Shown: positions 7,665-16,953, numbered from the stretch's first letter. The stretch is DNA of 64,000 nt from Spectribacter acetivorans (GCF_031846305.1 NZ_JAVRHY010000002.1:306388-370387), one strand, 5' to 3'. A program made the numbers and translations. The notes: a model not told the origin generated them from the letters alone.

Positions 7665-10600
7665 TTATCGCGCCACCCCAAACCATCCAAACCGTAAAAA
7701 CACCGACGGCAAGATCAGCAGATTCAACACCGTAGACGATACCAGCCCGCCGATGATGATGGCTGCCATCGGCCCCATAATTTCGCGGCCGGGGTTATCG
7801 CTGCCGATGGCGATGGGGAGCATCGCCAGTGCCGTGACCAACGCAGTGACCAGGATGGCGGTGAGGCGTTCGCGGGCGCCGCGGCGGGCGGTTTCGGCGT
7901 TCCAGGGCAGGCCTTCGTCGACCACCAAATGACGGTAATGGGAAGCCAGCATGATGGAGTTGCGTACGGTGATGCCAAACAGGGTGACAAAGCCCACCAG
8001 CGACCCGATGGACAGCCAGCCGCCGGTCAGCCAGGCGGCCACCACCCCGCCGACCAGCGAGAACGGCAGGTTGAGCAGGACGAGCGCGGTGTTCCGCAGG
8101 TTGCCGAGCGCCACGAAGATCATGATCAGGATGGCGCCGCCGGCGAGCAGCGAATGCAGGATCAGCTCGCGCCGGGCCTCGGCCTGTTCCAGGGCCGCGC
8201 CGGTGAATTCGGGATAGGTGTCGGCGCTGAATGTCACGTCATCCAGCACCCGGTCGCGCAGGTCGTCGAAGAACGAGGCGAGGTCGCGGCCATCCACGTC
8301 CGCGGTGACCACCTGCACCCGCTGGGCGCCCTCGTGCAGCACGTTATAGCGGCCGGCGACCTGCTCGACCCGGGCGAGGTCGGATAACGGCCGCAGCCGG
8401 CCGTCGCCATCGGCGATCGGCAGTTCGGCGACGCTGGCCGGGTTGCGGCGGTCCTCCGGGGCCAGAATCAGATTGACCTCGCGCCGGCGGTTGCCTTCGT
8501 AGTAGTGGCCGACCACGTCACCGCGATAGGCCGTGCGGATGGCGGCCACTGCGTCCATCGGGGCGATGCCGTGCCGGGTCAGCCGGGCGTTGTCTAGGTC
8601 GACGGCCAGCAGCGGCACGTCGGCCGACGAGCGCACCTGTACCTCGGCGGCGCCGGGCACCTCGCGGATGACCTCGGCCACTTGCGCGGCCAGGCGGTCG
8701 AGTTCGCGCAGGTCGTGGCCGAAGATGTTGATCACCACCGGCGCGGTGTAGCCGGAAATGGTTTCGTCGATGCGCTCGGTGAGAAAGGTGTTGGACTCGT
8801 AGCTGATGCCGGGGAAATCGCGCAGCACGGCGTTCAGGGCGTCGATAACCGCCTGCTGTTCGGGGCCTGACAGGCCTTTTTCGAAGTCGATCTCGTATTC
8901 GCTGTAATGGGTGCCGTAGGTGTCGGCGCCCCGCTCTGCCCGGCCGGCCCATTGCGACACCGAGCGGATGCCGGGGATCTCCCGCCATTGTTCGGTCAGC
9001 TGCTTGCCGTGGCGGATGGATTCATCCAGCGACGTGCCCGGCAGACTGGTGGTATGGACGATGTAGTGGCCCTCGCGCAGTTCCGGCAGAAACGCCCCGC
9101 CGAACAGCGGCAGCAGGGCAATGCCGCCGGCACTGACCGCCAGGGCCACGCCAAGAGCCAGTCGCGGTCGGGTGCCGATGCGTGCCAGCGTCCGCTCGTA
9201 ACGGGGTTTGAGCCAGCGGGTGACAGGCGGTTCGTCGCTGCGCTGGCCCTTTCCGGTCAGCAGCATGGCGGCCAGCGCCGGGGTGATGGTCAGCGCCACC
9301 ACCAGCGATACCAGAATCGCCAGGATGTAGGCCATGCCCAGCGGGGCGAACAGCCGTCCTGCCACCCCGCCCAGCGTCAGCAGCGGCACGAAGGCCAGGA
9401 CAACGATGAAGGTGGCGTAGACCACCGAGCCGCGCACCTCCATGGAGGCGTCATAGATCACGGCCAGGAACGATCGCGGCTGCGCCAGCGCCCGGTTTTC
9501 GCGCAGCCGGCGGGCGATGTTCTCGGTGTCGATGATAGCGTCGTCCACTACCTCGCCCAGGGCGATGGCCAGCCCGCCCAGCACCATCACGTTGAGGTTC
9601 ACGCCGAAGGCCAGCAGCAGGATGGTGGCGCCCAGCAGCGACAGCGGAATGGCCAGGGCCGAGATTACCGCCGCCCGCCAGTTGTACAGGAACAGCAGCA
9701 GCACGATGACCACGAAGCCGGCACCAATCATCAAATGCCCGGCAATGCTGGCAAACGAGGCCTCGATGTAGTCCGCCGGCCGGAACAGGTGATCGTGCAG
9801 TTCGATGTCGTCGGCGGCCAGGGCCACGTCGAGATCATCCAGCGCCGCCTCGATGTTGCGGGATACGGTCAGGGTGTTGGCCTGGTACTGGCCGATGACC
9901 ATCATCACCACCCCCGGCTCCCCCATGACCTGGGCGGCGCCGAAGGCCGGCTCGGGAGCCTCCTCCACGGTGGCGATATCCGCCAGTTGCAGGCGACGGC
10001 CGCCCGGGCCGGTCTGCACGGTCACCTCGCGCAGTGAAGCGGCCGTCTCCGGCGTGCCTGTAACGGTGATCGGTAACTGCTGATTCCGGTTGGCCAGAAA
10101 GCCGGCCCCCTGCACCCCGGTGGCGCGCATGGCGGCGGTCCGGACCTGTGCCAGGGAGACGCCCTGCGCCTGCAGCGCCTCGGGGTCGACCTGGATCTGT
10201 AGCTGGAGGATGTCGCCGCCGAATACGTTGACGTCGGCCACGCCGGGCACGCTGAGCAGCCGCGGCACCAGCGTGCCGTCCACGGCGTCCCGCAGGTCCA
10301 TCAGCGAGCGGCTCGGCGAGGTCACGCCGATGGTCATCACCGTGGCCGACGACGAGGACAGCGGATTGATCACGGGCGCCGCGACGCCGGGCGGCAACCG
10401 GCTGTCCACCGTGCCCAGCCGCTCGGCCACGATCTGCCGGTTGCGGTAGATGTCGGTATGCGGCTGGAAGATCAGGGTGACCACGGACAGCCCCTGCATG
10501 GACTGCGAGCGGATCAGCTTGAGGTCATTGAGTCCGGCCAGGGCGTTCTCGATCGGCTGGCTGACCTGCACCTCGGCCTGCTCGGCGGTCAGGCCGGGGG

Positions 10601-10757
10601 CCTCGGTCTGGATCACCACCTGCTTGGGCGAGAACTCCGGGAAGATGTCCAGCCCGGCCTGGCTGAGCATCCAGCCGCCGTAGCCGAACAGCATCACCGC
10701 CAGAGCCAGCACCACCCCGCGCAGGCGCAGGGCCAGATCGATGATGACGCCCAGCAT
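7665..10757 (-). CDS. RND efflux permease, heavy-metal-efflux (CusA/CzcA) type
   Basis: A 1030-residue inner-membrane proton-driven pump. TM1 begins at residue 12 and is followed by the first large periplasmic loop (VVIQTEAPGLTAEQAEVQVSQPIE). The TM2-TM6 block starts near residue 335. The TM4 region reads GGLAIALGEVVDDAIIDTENI, the metal-efflux-like motif with adjacent acidic residues that relay protons. The second loop and TM7-TM12 follow, ending FLRFGWFGVAR. Length is normal. It is the last gene of an operon after the outer-membrane and adaptor genes, so a complete tripartite pump is encoded. The exact cargo (Cu, Ag, Zn, Co, Cd or organic) cannot be read from the sequence; the GEVVDD variant differs from classical CzcA (DFGxIVDGAV). 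Confidence 0.9.
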   Translation of the reverse strand: MLGVIIDLALRLRGVVLALAVMLFGYGGWMLSQAGLDIFPEFSPKQVVIQTEAPGLTAEQAEVQVSQPIENALAGLNDLKLIRSQSMQGLSVVTLIFQPHTDIYRNRQIVAERLGTVDSRLPPGVAAPVINPLSSSSATVMTIGVTSPSRSLMDLRDAVDGTLVPRLLSVPGVADVNVFGGDILQLQIQVDPEALQAQGVSLAQVRTAAMRATGVQGAGFLANRNQQLPITVTGTPETAASLREVTVQTGPGGRRLQLADIATVEEAPEPAFGAAQVMGEPGVVMMVIGQYQANTLTVSRNIEAALDDLDVALAADDIELHDHLFRPADYIEASFASIAGHLMIGAGFVVIVLLLFLYNWRAAVISALAIPLSLLGATILLLAFGVNLNVMVLGGLAIALGEVVDDAIIDTENIARRLRENRALAQPRSFLAVIYDASMEVRGSVVYATFIVVLAFVPLLTLGGVAGRLFAPLGMAYILAILVSLVVALTITPALAAMLLTGKGQRSDEPPVTRWLKPRYERTLARIGTRPRLALGVALAVSAGGIALLPLFGGAFLPELREGHYIVHTTSLPGTSLDESIRHGKQLTEQWREIPGIRSVSQWAGRAERGADTYGTHYSEYEIDFEKGLSGPEQQAVIDALNAVLRDFPGISYESNTFLTERIDETISGYTAPVVINIFGHDLRELDRLAAQVAEVIREVPGAAEVQVRSSADVPLLAVDLDNARLTRHGIAPMDAVAAIRTAYRGDVVGHYYEGNRRREVNLILAPEDRRNPASVAELPIADGDGRLRPLSDLARVEQVAGRYNVLHEGAQRVQVVTADVDGRDLASFFDDLRDRVLDDVTFSADTYPEFTGAALEQAEARRELILHSLLAGGAILIMIFVALGNLRNTALVLLNLPFSLVGGVVAAWLTGGWLSIGSLVGFVTLFGITVRNSIMLASHYRHLVVDEGLPWNAETARRGARERLTAILVTALVTALAMLPIAIGSDNPGREIMGPMAAIIIGGLVSSTVLNLLILPSVFLRFGWFGVAR

Positions 10758-10788
10758 CAGGCCTGCCCTGCCCTGGCCACTCTATCCA

Positions 10789-11781
10789 TCAATCGTCGTC
10801 CTCTTCCGGAATGCTGGCGCGCCGTTCCTGGGCCAGCATCAACTGGGCGCCGGATATGACCACCGCATCGCCGGCCGAGAAATGCTTCTCGACCAGCCAG
10901 TCGCCGCCCGGTCCGGCCCGGCCACTCACCGGCCGGCGCTCGAAATCGTCGCCACCGGCGTGCACGAAGGCCCAAGGCTGGCCGGCATCCCACACCACGG
11001 CCGCCGCCGGAATCCGGATGCGGCGTTGTTCGTCGCCGTTCACCGGCACGCTGGCGGTCAGGCGCATGCCGGTGCGTAGCAGCCCGGCGTCGGCGCGGGC
11101 GTACCAGGTGGGGCCGTTGCCGATGGCCGACAGGCCCGGGGCCGGGCCGATCAGCGTGCCGCCCAGTCTGTCGCCCTCGACAACGAGATCGATCGCCGCG
11201 CCGGTTTCCGGCCGGCCCGCGCGCCGCGGCAGACTGACCAGCAACAGTAGCTGGCGGCGAGACTGCAGCGTCTGCCAGGCGGCCGGGGGCTCGTCGGCCG
11301 TGGCCCACTCGAACAGGGTGTCGCCCCACTGGTCGCGGAATCCGGCCTCGCGACCGGCCAGGGTGGCCCGGGCGGCGTCCAGCCGGGCCGCGTCCGTGCG
11401 CTGTTCGGCCCGGGCGGCAGCCAGTTCGCGGGCGGCGACGTTGGCGTTGCCGCTCTGAAGCCGGCGCAGCCGCTGATAGTTCTCGTTGCTGACCTCGCTG
11501 CGTGCGCTGGCGGCGCGGACATCGGCGCGGGCCTGCAGCAGTTGCGCCTGTTGCGTCAGTAACGGCTGCAGGCTGAGCACTTCGGCGGTAGCCGTGACGG
11601 TGGGTACGCCCGCCTCTGCCGCCAGCCCGGTCAACTCGATGCCGGCCAGGGTCCGGACGTCTTCTTCCATCGTGACGCGCAGCGGCGTGTACTCACCAAT
11701 CGGTGGATCGTCGTCATCGTCATCGGCGTGAACCGGGCCGATCAGCAGCACGGCCAGGGCGAATGCAGCGAGGGTTTTCAT
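10789..11781 (-). CDS. RND efflux periplasmic adaptor (membrane-fusion) protein
   Basis: A 330-residue exported protein. The signal peptide (MKTLAAFALAVLLIGPVHA) is followed at once by a run of six aspartates. The central part (about residues 75-150) is an alanine/arginine-rich coiled-coil hairpin (LLQARADVRAASARSEVSNENYQ), as in adaptors that dock to TolC, followed by beta-barrel-like segments (RIRIPAAAVVWDAGQPWAFVHAGG). The C-terminus ends in another acidic run (PEEDDD). It is shorter than most CusB/CzcB proteins and lacks an obvious first lipoyl half. The gene starts inside the stop codon of the OMF gene (ATGA) and is 31 bp from the permease. The acidic ends could bind metal ions; this is inference. 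Confidence 0.8.
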   Translation of the reverse strand: MKTLAAFALAVLLIGPVHADDDDDDPPIGEYTPLRVTMEEDVRTLAGIELTGLAAEAGVPTVTATAEVLSLQPLLTQQAQLLQARADVRAASARSEVSNENYQRLRRLQSGNANVAARELAAARAEQRTDAARLDAARATLAGREAGFRDQWGDTLFEWATADEPPAAWQTLQSRRQLLLLVSLPRRAGRPETGAAIDLVVEGDRLGGTLIGPAPGLSAIGNGPTWYARADAGLLRTGMRLTASVPVNGDEQRRIRIPAAAVVWDAGQPWAFVHAGGDDFERRPVSGRAGPGGDWLVEKHFSAGDAVVISGAQLMLAQERRASIPEEDDD

Positions 11782-13277
11782 GGGCCGGACTCCGGTGGCC
11801 GGTCGGCGGCGGACTGATTGACGAAGCGGCGGATGGCTGGCTGCAGGTCGTCATCGCGGACCGGCAGGGTGGTTTGCGCGGTGGTTTCCAGCCGTGCCCG
11901 GGCCAGCAGGGCATTGCGCCAGGCATCCAGCCGGGCACGCCGGGCCGCCAGGGTCTCGATCTGGGCGGTTAGCAGATCCAGACGGTCGACATAGCCGGCG
12001 GCGTGGCGCTGTCGGACCTCGGATTCGTAACCCCGTTGTTCGGCCAGCAGCTTGTTGGCGGTTTCCAGCACTCGGCGCTGGCCGCGGTAATGGGCCACGG
12101 CCTGATCCAGGTCCCCGATTACCCGGGCCTGCAGCGCCCGGAATCGGGCGGCGGCGGCGTCACGACGCGCCCGGGCGGCGGCAATCGGACCGTCGTTGTA
12201 GCCGCGCAGCAACAGCATCCAGGAGGCTTCCAGCAACCAGACGGCATCGCCCTGATCGTAGATGAAACCCGGTGCCAGGGTGACGTCCGGATACTGGGCC
12301 GCCACCGCGCCGCGCAGGCCCGCATCGGCCGCGGCGAAGGCGGCCAGTTCCCGCTGCAGGTCGTAGCGGCCGGTCAGGGCACTGCGGCGCAGGCGGATTT
12401 CATCCACGGTCGGTAGTTCCTCGGCCGGCTTGCCGAGGCGGTTGCGGATGGCTTCGATGGCGCCCGTGGGCACGCCCATGGCGGCGGCCAGGCCCATGCG
12501 GGCGGTGATGACCTCGTTGCGGGCAGCTACTTCCTCTAGTCGGGCCCGCTGATCGCGCAGGCGCATCACGCTGACTTCAAGGCCACCCGTCACCCCGGCG
12601 CGCTGGCGTTCAACCAGCAGCGTGGTGGCCTGGTCGGCGGCCAGCCGCTGCAGGGCTGCCAGACGGACCCGCGTGCTGCGGTCCTGCCATTCGACGTAAC
12701 GGCGAAGCACCCGCTCGCGCAGCTGCCAGGCGGAATGGCCCAGCTGCTGGCGGGCGGCATCGATGCGGGCGCGGGCGGCGGCGACCCGGGCATCGCGCTT
12801 GCCGGGGGCCTCGAAGGTCAGGTTGAGCAGTCCGCCCAACGACCAGTTCGAGGCGCCCTGCTCTTCCGGATCGGTATCGTATTCGGATTGCAGCTGAACA
12901 CCCGGCGGGGGGCGTCGTTCGGCGGTCTGGCCGGCGGCCTGACGGGCCTGCCATTCGGCGCGCTCGACGGCGAAATCCGGGTGATGGAACAGTGCGGCCA
13001 GGAACAGCGAACGTTCGTCCCAGCGCGACGGCGGCCAGTCCGCCCGGTCGGGATTCAGTGCCGTAACGAACTCGGCCAGGGCCGGGGCATCCAGCCGCTT
13101 GTCCAGAAATTGCTGCGCGTTGTCCGCGGGATCGAGTGGCGCGGGCTCGTATTGCTGGGTGGCACAACCGGCCGCGAGCAGCGCCGAGACCGCAAGGCCG
13201 AGAAACCGTGCCGGAAGCTTCACCGCCGCCAAGCGCGCGGGGCTTCCATGACAAAACTGGGAAGTTTTCCCGACCAT
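11778..13277 (-). CDS. TolC-family outer-membrane efflux lipoprotein
   Basis: An outer-membrane channel subunit of about 480-499 residues. A lipobox LLAAGC lies about 20 residues after a GTG at 13223 (VKLPARFLGLAVSALLAAGC), so the true start may be 13223 rather than the ATG at 13277. Long alpha-helical repeats rich in Ala, Arg and Gln follow in two homologous halves (RVLRRYVEWQDRSTRVRLAAL and RVIGDLDQAVAHYRGQRRVL), as in TolC/CusC channels. It is the first gene of the operon OMF-adaptor-permease and overlaps the adaptor by four bases. The operon order and the metal-type permease suggest a CusC/CzcC role. Confidence 0.85.
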   Translation of the reverse strand: MVGKTSQFCHGSPARLAAVKLPARFLGLAVSALLAAGCATQQYEPAPLDPADNAQQFLDKRLDAPALAEFVTALNPDRADWPPSRWDERSLFLAALFHHPDFAVERAEWQARQAAGQTAERRPPPGVQLQSEYDTDPEEQGASNWSLGGLLNLTFEAPGKRDARVAAARARIDAARQQLGHSAWQLRERVLRRYVEWQDRSTRVRLAALQRLAADQATTLLVERQRAGVTGGLEVSVMRLRDQRARLEEVAARNEVITARMGLAAAMGVPTGAIEAIRNRLGKPAEELPTVDEIRLRRSALTGRYDLQRELAAFAAADAGLRGAVAAQYPDVTLAPGFIYDQGDAVWLLEASWMLLLRGYNDGPIAAARARRDAAAARFRALQARVIGDLDQAVAHYRGQRRVLETANKLLAEQRGYESEVRQRHAAGYVDRLDLLTAQIETLAARRARLDAWRNALLARARLETTAQTTLPVRDDDLQPAIRRFVNQSAADRPPESGP

Positions 13278-13500
13278 GCCGGCAGTATAGCGGTCGCGTT
13301 ACCGCCCGCAGCAAATGGGGCGCAACCGGGACTCTCTGATTCATTCCGCGCGGCCTGCGCCGGAGTCCTTTGCGCGTGCCTGGCAAGGAATGAGGAGTGC
13401 AGTTTGCTAGATGCAAATAAGCGACGAATGACGCCGTCCAGGCGCGCGCAAAGGCCCGGCCCGAAGGGGTTTGGCCCAAGCCACGCCACACCGGCGTTGC

Positions 13501-13614
13501 GAGGCCCGTCCTTGGGCCTCGCCCTCCGGGCCGGCCTGCGGCCGTCTCGATTCGCTCCCGGCGAATCGATGCCCGGCTTGGCCGTGGGGCCTGCCACGGC
13601 CGGCGCCGGGCGCC
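13501..13614. repeat. Array of four stem-loops in a 395-bp gene-free gap
   Basis: The gap 13278-13672 holds no credible gene. Within it are consecutive perfect inverted repeats: gaggccc/gggcctc (13501-13507 and 13514-13520), tcgattcgc/gcgaatcga (13547-13555 and 13561-13569), ggccgtgg/ccacggcc (13580-13587 and 13594-13601) and ggcgc/gcgcc (13602-13614). None is followed by a T-run on either strand that would make it a simple intrinsic terminator. The region separates the efflux operon promoter from the 3' end of the PepSY gene, so the hairpins may protect or end transcripts or form a structured RNA. Confidence 0.6.
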
Positions 13615-13672
13615 TTGTTGTGACGCGGCTTGGGACGCACACGCAGGTCGCGGGGAATAAATCAGAGAGCCC

Positions 13673-14281
13673 TTACCGTCTCTCTGACGCCTCGATCCCA
13701 ATTTCCCAGTGCTCGACGGATGTCTCGAGAATCTCGCCGGTCACGGCATGTACCTCGATCTTGCGTTCCACTCCGTCGCCGTCGCGGATGTCCAGTTCGA
13801 AGACCGGATCGCCGTTGGCGTCCACCTCGTACTCCACCTCCAGAATCCGCCCGGGGACCAGCGCCAGGGCCCGTGCTTCGGCGTCGGCCGTGGTCAGCTT
13901 GGCGGTGCCGGCAAAGCGGGGATCATCGGGGCCGGCGACCTCGCTTTCGATCTCGTAAATGGCGCCGGAACGGGCGTCGCAGCTCAGTTCCCACGAGTCG
14001 CTCGCCTCGTTGCGCACTTCGATGACGAAGGCTGGTACGCCTTCGGCCGAGGGGTCCAGATATTCCACCTTGGCGAATTCCCCGGGCTTTACCGCCGCGG
14101 CGGCGTCCAGGCACGTGGTGATGGGGACATTTCCGGCGGCGATGGCTGCCACCGAAGACAGCATCATTGCCAGTCCGGCCGAAACCGTACCGATGGTCCC
14201 TGCCTGACCTGGCGCGGCGCGAGCGCGAGCGGCCTGTGCAGTGGCGGCATCGGAAACGGGTGGCGGTTTCGGCTCGATCAT
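13673..14281 (-). CDS. Exported PepSY-domain protein
   Basis: About 202 residues. A hydrophobic segment (GTIGTVSAGLAMMLSSVAAIAAG, about residues 28-50) is a likely signal anchor or signal peptide after a Pro/Ala-rich cytoplasmic start. Two PepSY-like repeats follow: AVKPGEFAKVEYLDPSAEGVPAFVIEVRN and RALALVPGRILEVEYEVDANGDP, each ending in a short strand-turn-strand (SGAIYEIES, TGEILETSV). PepSY domains are small periplasmic modules linked to protease inhibition or metal sensing; the precise role here is unknown. The ATG at 14281 avoids overlap with the upstream glycosylase; a further start at 14362 is possible. Confidence 0.8.
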   Translation of the reverse strand: MIEPKPPPVSDAATAQAARARAAPGQAGTIGTVSAGLAMMLSSVAAIAAGNVPITTCLDAAAAVKPGEFAKVEYLDPSAEGVPAFVIEVRNEASDSWELSCDARSGAIYEIESEVAGPDDPRFAGTAKLTTADAEARALALVPGRILEVEYEVDANGDPVFELDIRDGDGVERKIEVHAVTGEILETSVEHWEIGIEASERR

Positions 14282-14315
14282 GGGCCGAATGCTATCAGGC
14301 GGATCGGCGTCGGGC

Positions 14316-14993
14316 TCAGTCCAGTTCGCGGATACTGCGGGACAGTATCTGGCTGAGCACACTCAGAGGCTCGTCGGTTTCATCCGCCCAGTCATTGAAG
14401 ATGATCTGAACCTCGCGCTGGGCGGTCTTCGACTTGAACGGCCCCGGGTGTGCCTGCCACTGGCGTAGCCCGGCCATCACCCAGTCGGTAAGCAGGAACG
14501 TGTCCTTGCCGGCCATGCGCAGGAAGGCCGGGCCGGAATTGCCGCCGAGCTGGGAAAAGCGCTGGTTCAACTCCAACCAGAGTTCCACGATTTCGTCCTC
14601 CGGCCAGCGTGCCAGCCAGACGCCGAAACTGCCGAGTTCCTCGCGGATGGCCTGCATGGCCATGGCGTTGCTGCGCACCGCAGCCAGCTTGCGCGGATGA
14701 CGGATCAGGGATTCGTCCTGGGTCAGACGCTTGATATCGCCCTCGTCCAGCGCCGCGGCCTGATCGAGATCGAAATCGGCGAACGCGGCTTCGAATGCCG
14801 GCCAGCGGGCATCGACCATGCGGTGCTGCAGGCCGGCACGGAAGATACGACGCGTCATCAGCGACAGATAACGGTCATCGCCCACCATCGCCAGCCCCTC
14901 GGGCGGCTCCGGCTGTTTCAGGTCGGCCCGCAGTGCGGCCTCATCGCCGGCACGATCCACCGCGGCCGCGAGGATCGGGGCGAATGCGCTCAT
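14316..14993 (-). CDS. Tag-like DNA-3-methyladenine glycosylase I family protein
   Basis: A 225-residue protein. Residues 35-140 resemble the Tag fold (DDRYLSLMTRRIFRAGLQHRMVDARWPAFEAAFADFD, then DESLIRHPRKLAAVRSNAMAM). Tag excises 3-methyladenine from alkylated DNA in base-excision repair. Canonical Tag has an N-terminal zinc-binding Cys and a C-terminal His/Cys pair. This protein has no cysteine at all and a different C-terminus (FNDWADETDEPLSVLSQIL), so it belongs to a Tag-related subgroup that may have lost zinc binding or altered specificity. It is upstream of the PepSY gene in the same direction. Confidence 0.75.
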   Translation of the reverse strand: MSAFAPILAAAVDRAGDEAALRADLKQPEPPEGLAMVGDDRYLSLMTRRIFRAGLQHRMVDARWPAFEAAFADFDLDQAAALDEGDIKRLTQDESLIRHPRKLAAVRSNAMAMQAIREELGSFGVWLARWPEDEIVELWLELNQRFSQLGGNSGPAFLRMAGKDTFLLTDWVMAGLRQWQAHPGPFKSKTAQREVQIIFNDWADETDEPLSVLSQILSRSIRELD

Positions 14994-15279
14994 TGTCCGC
15001 CTCCGATGTCGGATTCGAGTGCTTCAACAGGCATACATCTGTCCTGCAACAACTTGTTTACCCACCTCAGACGCCACCTGGTCTGTTAGCGTGGCCGAAA
15101 GGCGTCAGGTCACCTCGACGCCCGATTTTCCCGATCATGGTTGAAATCCTGCTGCACCGCCTCAGAGTGCCACGATCATGCGATAAGGCATGGGTCGCGC
15201 CTCGCACCGCGTTCGGTGTGGTGAAGCAATCCATGCTCGGGCCTCACCTGGCGCCCGGTTCCTCCGAGGAGAGTCAAAT

Positions 15280-15816
15280 ATGTGGATCGATTGGTTCGCT
15301 CCGGCAGCGACGCCGGTGGTCTGGGTCGTACTGTCCACCCTGGGCATGTACATCACCATCCTGCTGTTCGCGCGCTGGTCCGGGGTACGCAGTTTCGCCC
15401 AGATGTCGGCCTTTGATATCGCGGTCACCATCGCTATCGGCTCACTGCTGGCGACCACCGTGGCCAGCCGTAATCCGCCGCTTATCCAGGGCATGGCCGC
15501 GCTGGTGACGCTGTACGGCATCCAGCTGCTGGTCTCGCGTCTGCGCAAGCGCTTCCGCGCGGTGGAACGGGTAACCGACAACCGACCCATCCTCCTGATG
15601 GGCCCCGGCGGCAAACTGAAACCGGCGAACCTGGCCGTGGCCCGTGTCACCGAAGACGATCTGCGAGCCCACCTGCGCGCCGCCAATGTGGAAGAAATCG
15701 CGTCCGTGCAGGCGGTGGTGATGGAGGGCACGGGCAGTATCAACGTATTGCATGGTGCCGGGCGGGTGGATCCGTGGCTGTTGCAGGGGGTGCGCGATCA
15801 TGGCGGTCGGGCCTAG
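15280..15816 (+). CDS. DUF421 (YetF-like) membrane protein
   Basis: A 178-residue protein starting MWIDWFAPAATPV, with GAGGAGA about 9 bp upstream of the ATG, which decides this start over longer in-frame options. Three transmembrane helices (about residues 10-30, 38-65 and 70-85, with FARWSGVRSFAQMSAFDIAVTIAIGSLLA) precede a cytoplasmic DUF421 domain (RPILLMGPGGKLKPANLAVARVTEDDLRAHLR). This is the YetF/YcaP family organisation. The family is widespread and has no firmly established biochemical role. The gene appears monocistronic. Confidence 0.85.
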   Translation: MWIDWFAPAATPVVWVVLSTLGMYITILLFARWSGVRSFAQMSAFDIAVTIAIGSLLATTVASRNPPLIQGMAALVTLYGIQLLVSRLRKRFRAVERVTDNRPILLMGPGGKLKPANLAVARVTEDDLRAHLRAANVEEIASVQAVVMEGTGSINVLHGAGRVDPWLLQGVRDHGGRA

Positions 15817-15864
15817 CCGCCAACCCGATTGCGTCTGCCGCCGGGTTTCGAATCTCACGCGGCA

Positions 15865-16773
15865 TCATCCGCCGCTGCTGCTTTCCTGTTTCAAGGTCTC
15901 GATGCGGGCGTTCTTTTCCTGCCACAGAGCATCAACCCACTTCTTGAGTTCGCCCCGGAAGGCCGGATCACTCGCGTAATCACCTTCAAACAGAGGCGTG
16001 GGAATGCGCACCTGCTTCACCTCGATAATCACCCGCCGCATCTGTCCGGACATGAGCTGCCACAGTCCCTTTGGCGCCCCGTCCGGGTAGACAATGGTCA
16101 CATCCAGCATGGCATCCAGTCGCGGCCCCAATGCCGACAGGGCGAAGGCAAAACCGCCGGCGCGGGGACGCAGCAACTGCGGATACGGGGATGCCTGGCG
16201 CTGGTGCTTGGCGGCGGTGAAACGAGTGCCCTCGAGGAAATTCAGAATGGTCACCGGCTGGTTGCGGTACTTCTCGCAGGCGCGTTTGGTGGTCTCCAGG
16301 TCCTTGCCGCGCAGCGACGGATTCTTCGCGATCTGGGCGGCGGAATAGCGTTTCATGAACGGGAAATCCAGCCCCCACCAGACCAGCCCCAGAATGGGTA
16401 CCCAGATCAGTTCCTGCTTGATGAAGAACTTGAAGAACGGCGCCCGGCGGTCGAAGGCGGCCATCAGCATGGGGATATCCACCCAGGACTGGTGATTGGC
16501 GATCACCAGATACTGCCCCTCACGATCGAGGTCGGACACGCCGCGAATCTGCCAGTCGATATCCACTAGCCGGCGCCATACCCAGACGTTGATGGCCGCC
16601 CACTGCTGGGCGGCACTGGCGATCCACCGCGACACCCGATCCCGCGCCGCCCCGCGAACGAACAGCTTGACCAGGATCAGCGCGTAGACCGGCACCATCC
16701 AGACAAGCAGGTTGATCAGCAGGATCAGGGAGGTCACGGCGCCGAGAATCGGCGTGGGTAGCCACTGGAGCAT
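15865..16773 (-). CDS. PlsC-type 1-acylglycerol-3-phosphate acyltransferase family (YihG-like)
   Basis: A 302-residue membrane-anchored acyltransferase. An N-terminal hydrophobic segment (ILGAVTSLILLINLLVWMVPVYALILVKL) precedes the LPLAT catalytic block: ANHQSWVDIPML contains the HX4D motif (near residue 96), followed by FIKQELIWVPILG and the substrate motif FLEGTRFTAAKH (block III, EGTR). It is expected to acylate lysophospholipid or lysophosphatidate at the inner membrane. The length and the FxEGTRFT motif fit the YihG/LCLAT branch rather than housekeeping PlsC. ATG 16773 starts the anchor; a longer in-frame start at 16875 would run into the REP pair and is rejected. Confidence 0.88.
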   Translation of the reverse strand: MLQWLPTPILGAVTSLILLINLLVWMVPVYALILVKLFVRGAARDRVSRWIASAAQQWAAINVWVWRRLVDIDWQIRGVSDLDREGQYLVIANHQSWVDIPMLMAAFDRRAPFFKFFIKQELIWVPILGLVWWGLDFPFMKRYSAAQIAKNPSLRGKDLETTKRACEKYRNQPVTILNFLEGTRFTAAKHQRQASPYPQLLRPRAGGFAFALSALGPRLDAMLDVTIVYPDGAPKGLWQLMSGQMRRVIIEVKQVRIPTPLFEGDYASDPAFRGELKKWVDALWQEKNARIETLKQESSSGG

Positions 16774-16838
16774 GGGTCGGCTTCTGGTGGAAAACAGCGC
16801 GGATTCTAGCGTGTATTGGTTGCTGATCGTATTTGCAA

Positions 16839-16903
16839 GGCCGGATGAATCCGGCCCTACACGTAACCTCGTCATCCTACCGTGGGGCGGAATTCATTCC
16901 GCC
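16839..16903. repeat. Pair of inverted REP-like palindromes (BIME-like)
   Basis: REP a (16839-16860) read on the minus strand is a GTAG foot, then GGCCGGAT TCA TCCGGCC. REP b (16882-16903) on the plus strand is GTGG plus GGCGGAAT TCA TTCCGCC. The two point away from each other with 21 bp between them. Near-identical units recur at 44808-44885 and 58706-58727. Confidence 0.75.
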
Positions 16904-16953
16904 GACTAGCGGAGCAGCGCGACACGAAAAAGGAAAGGTATAATTCCTGAATC

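Noticed and set aside
13332..13642. Short minus-strand ORFs in the gap before the efflux operon
   Set aside because: Arg/Pro/Gly-rich translations across stem-loops; typical GC-rich noise.
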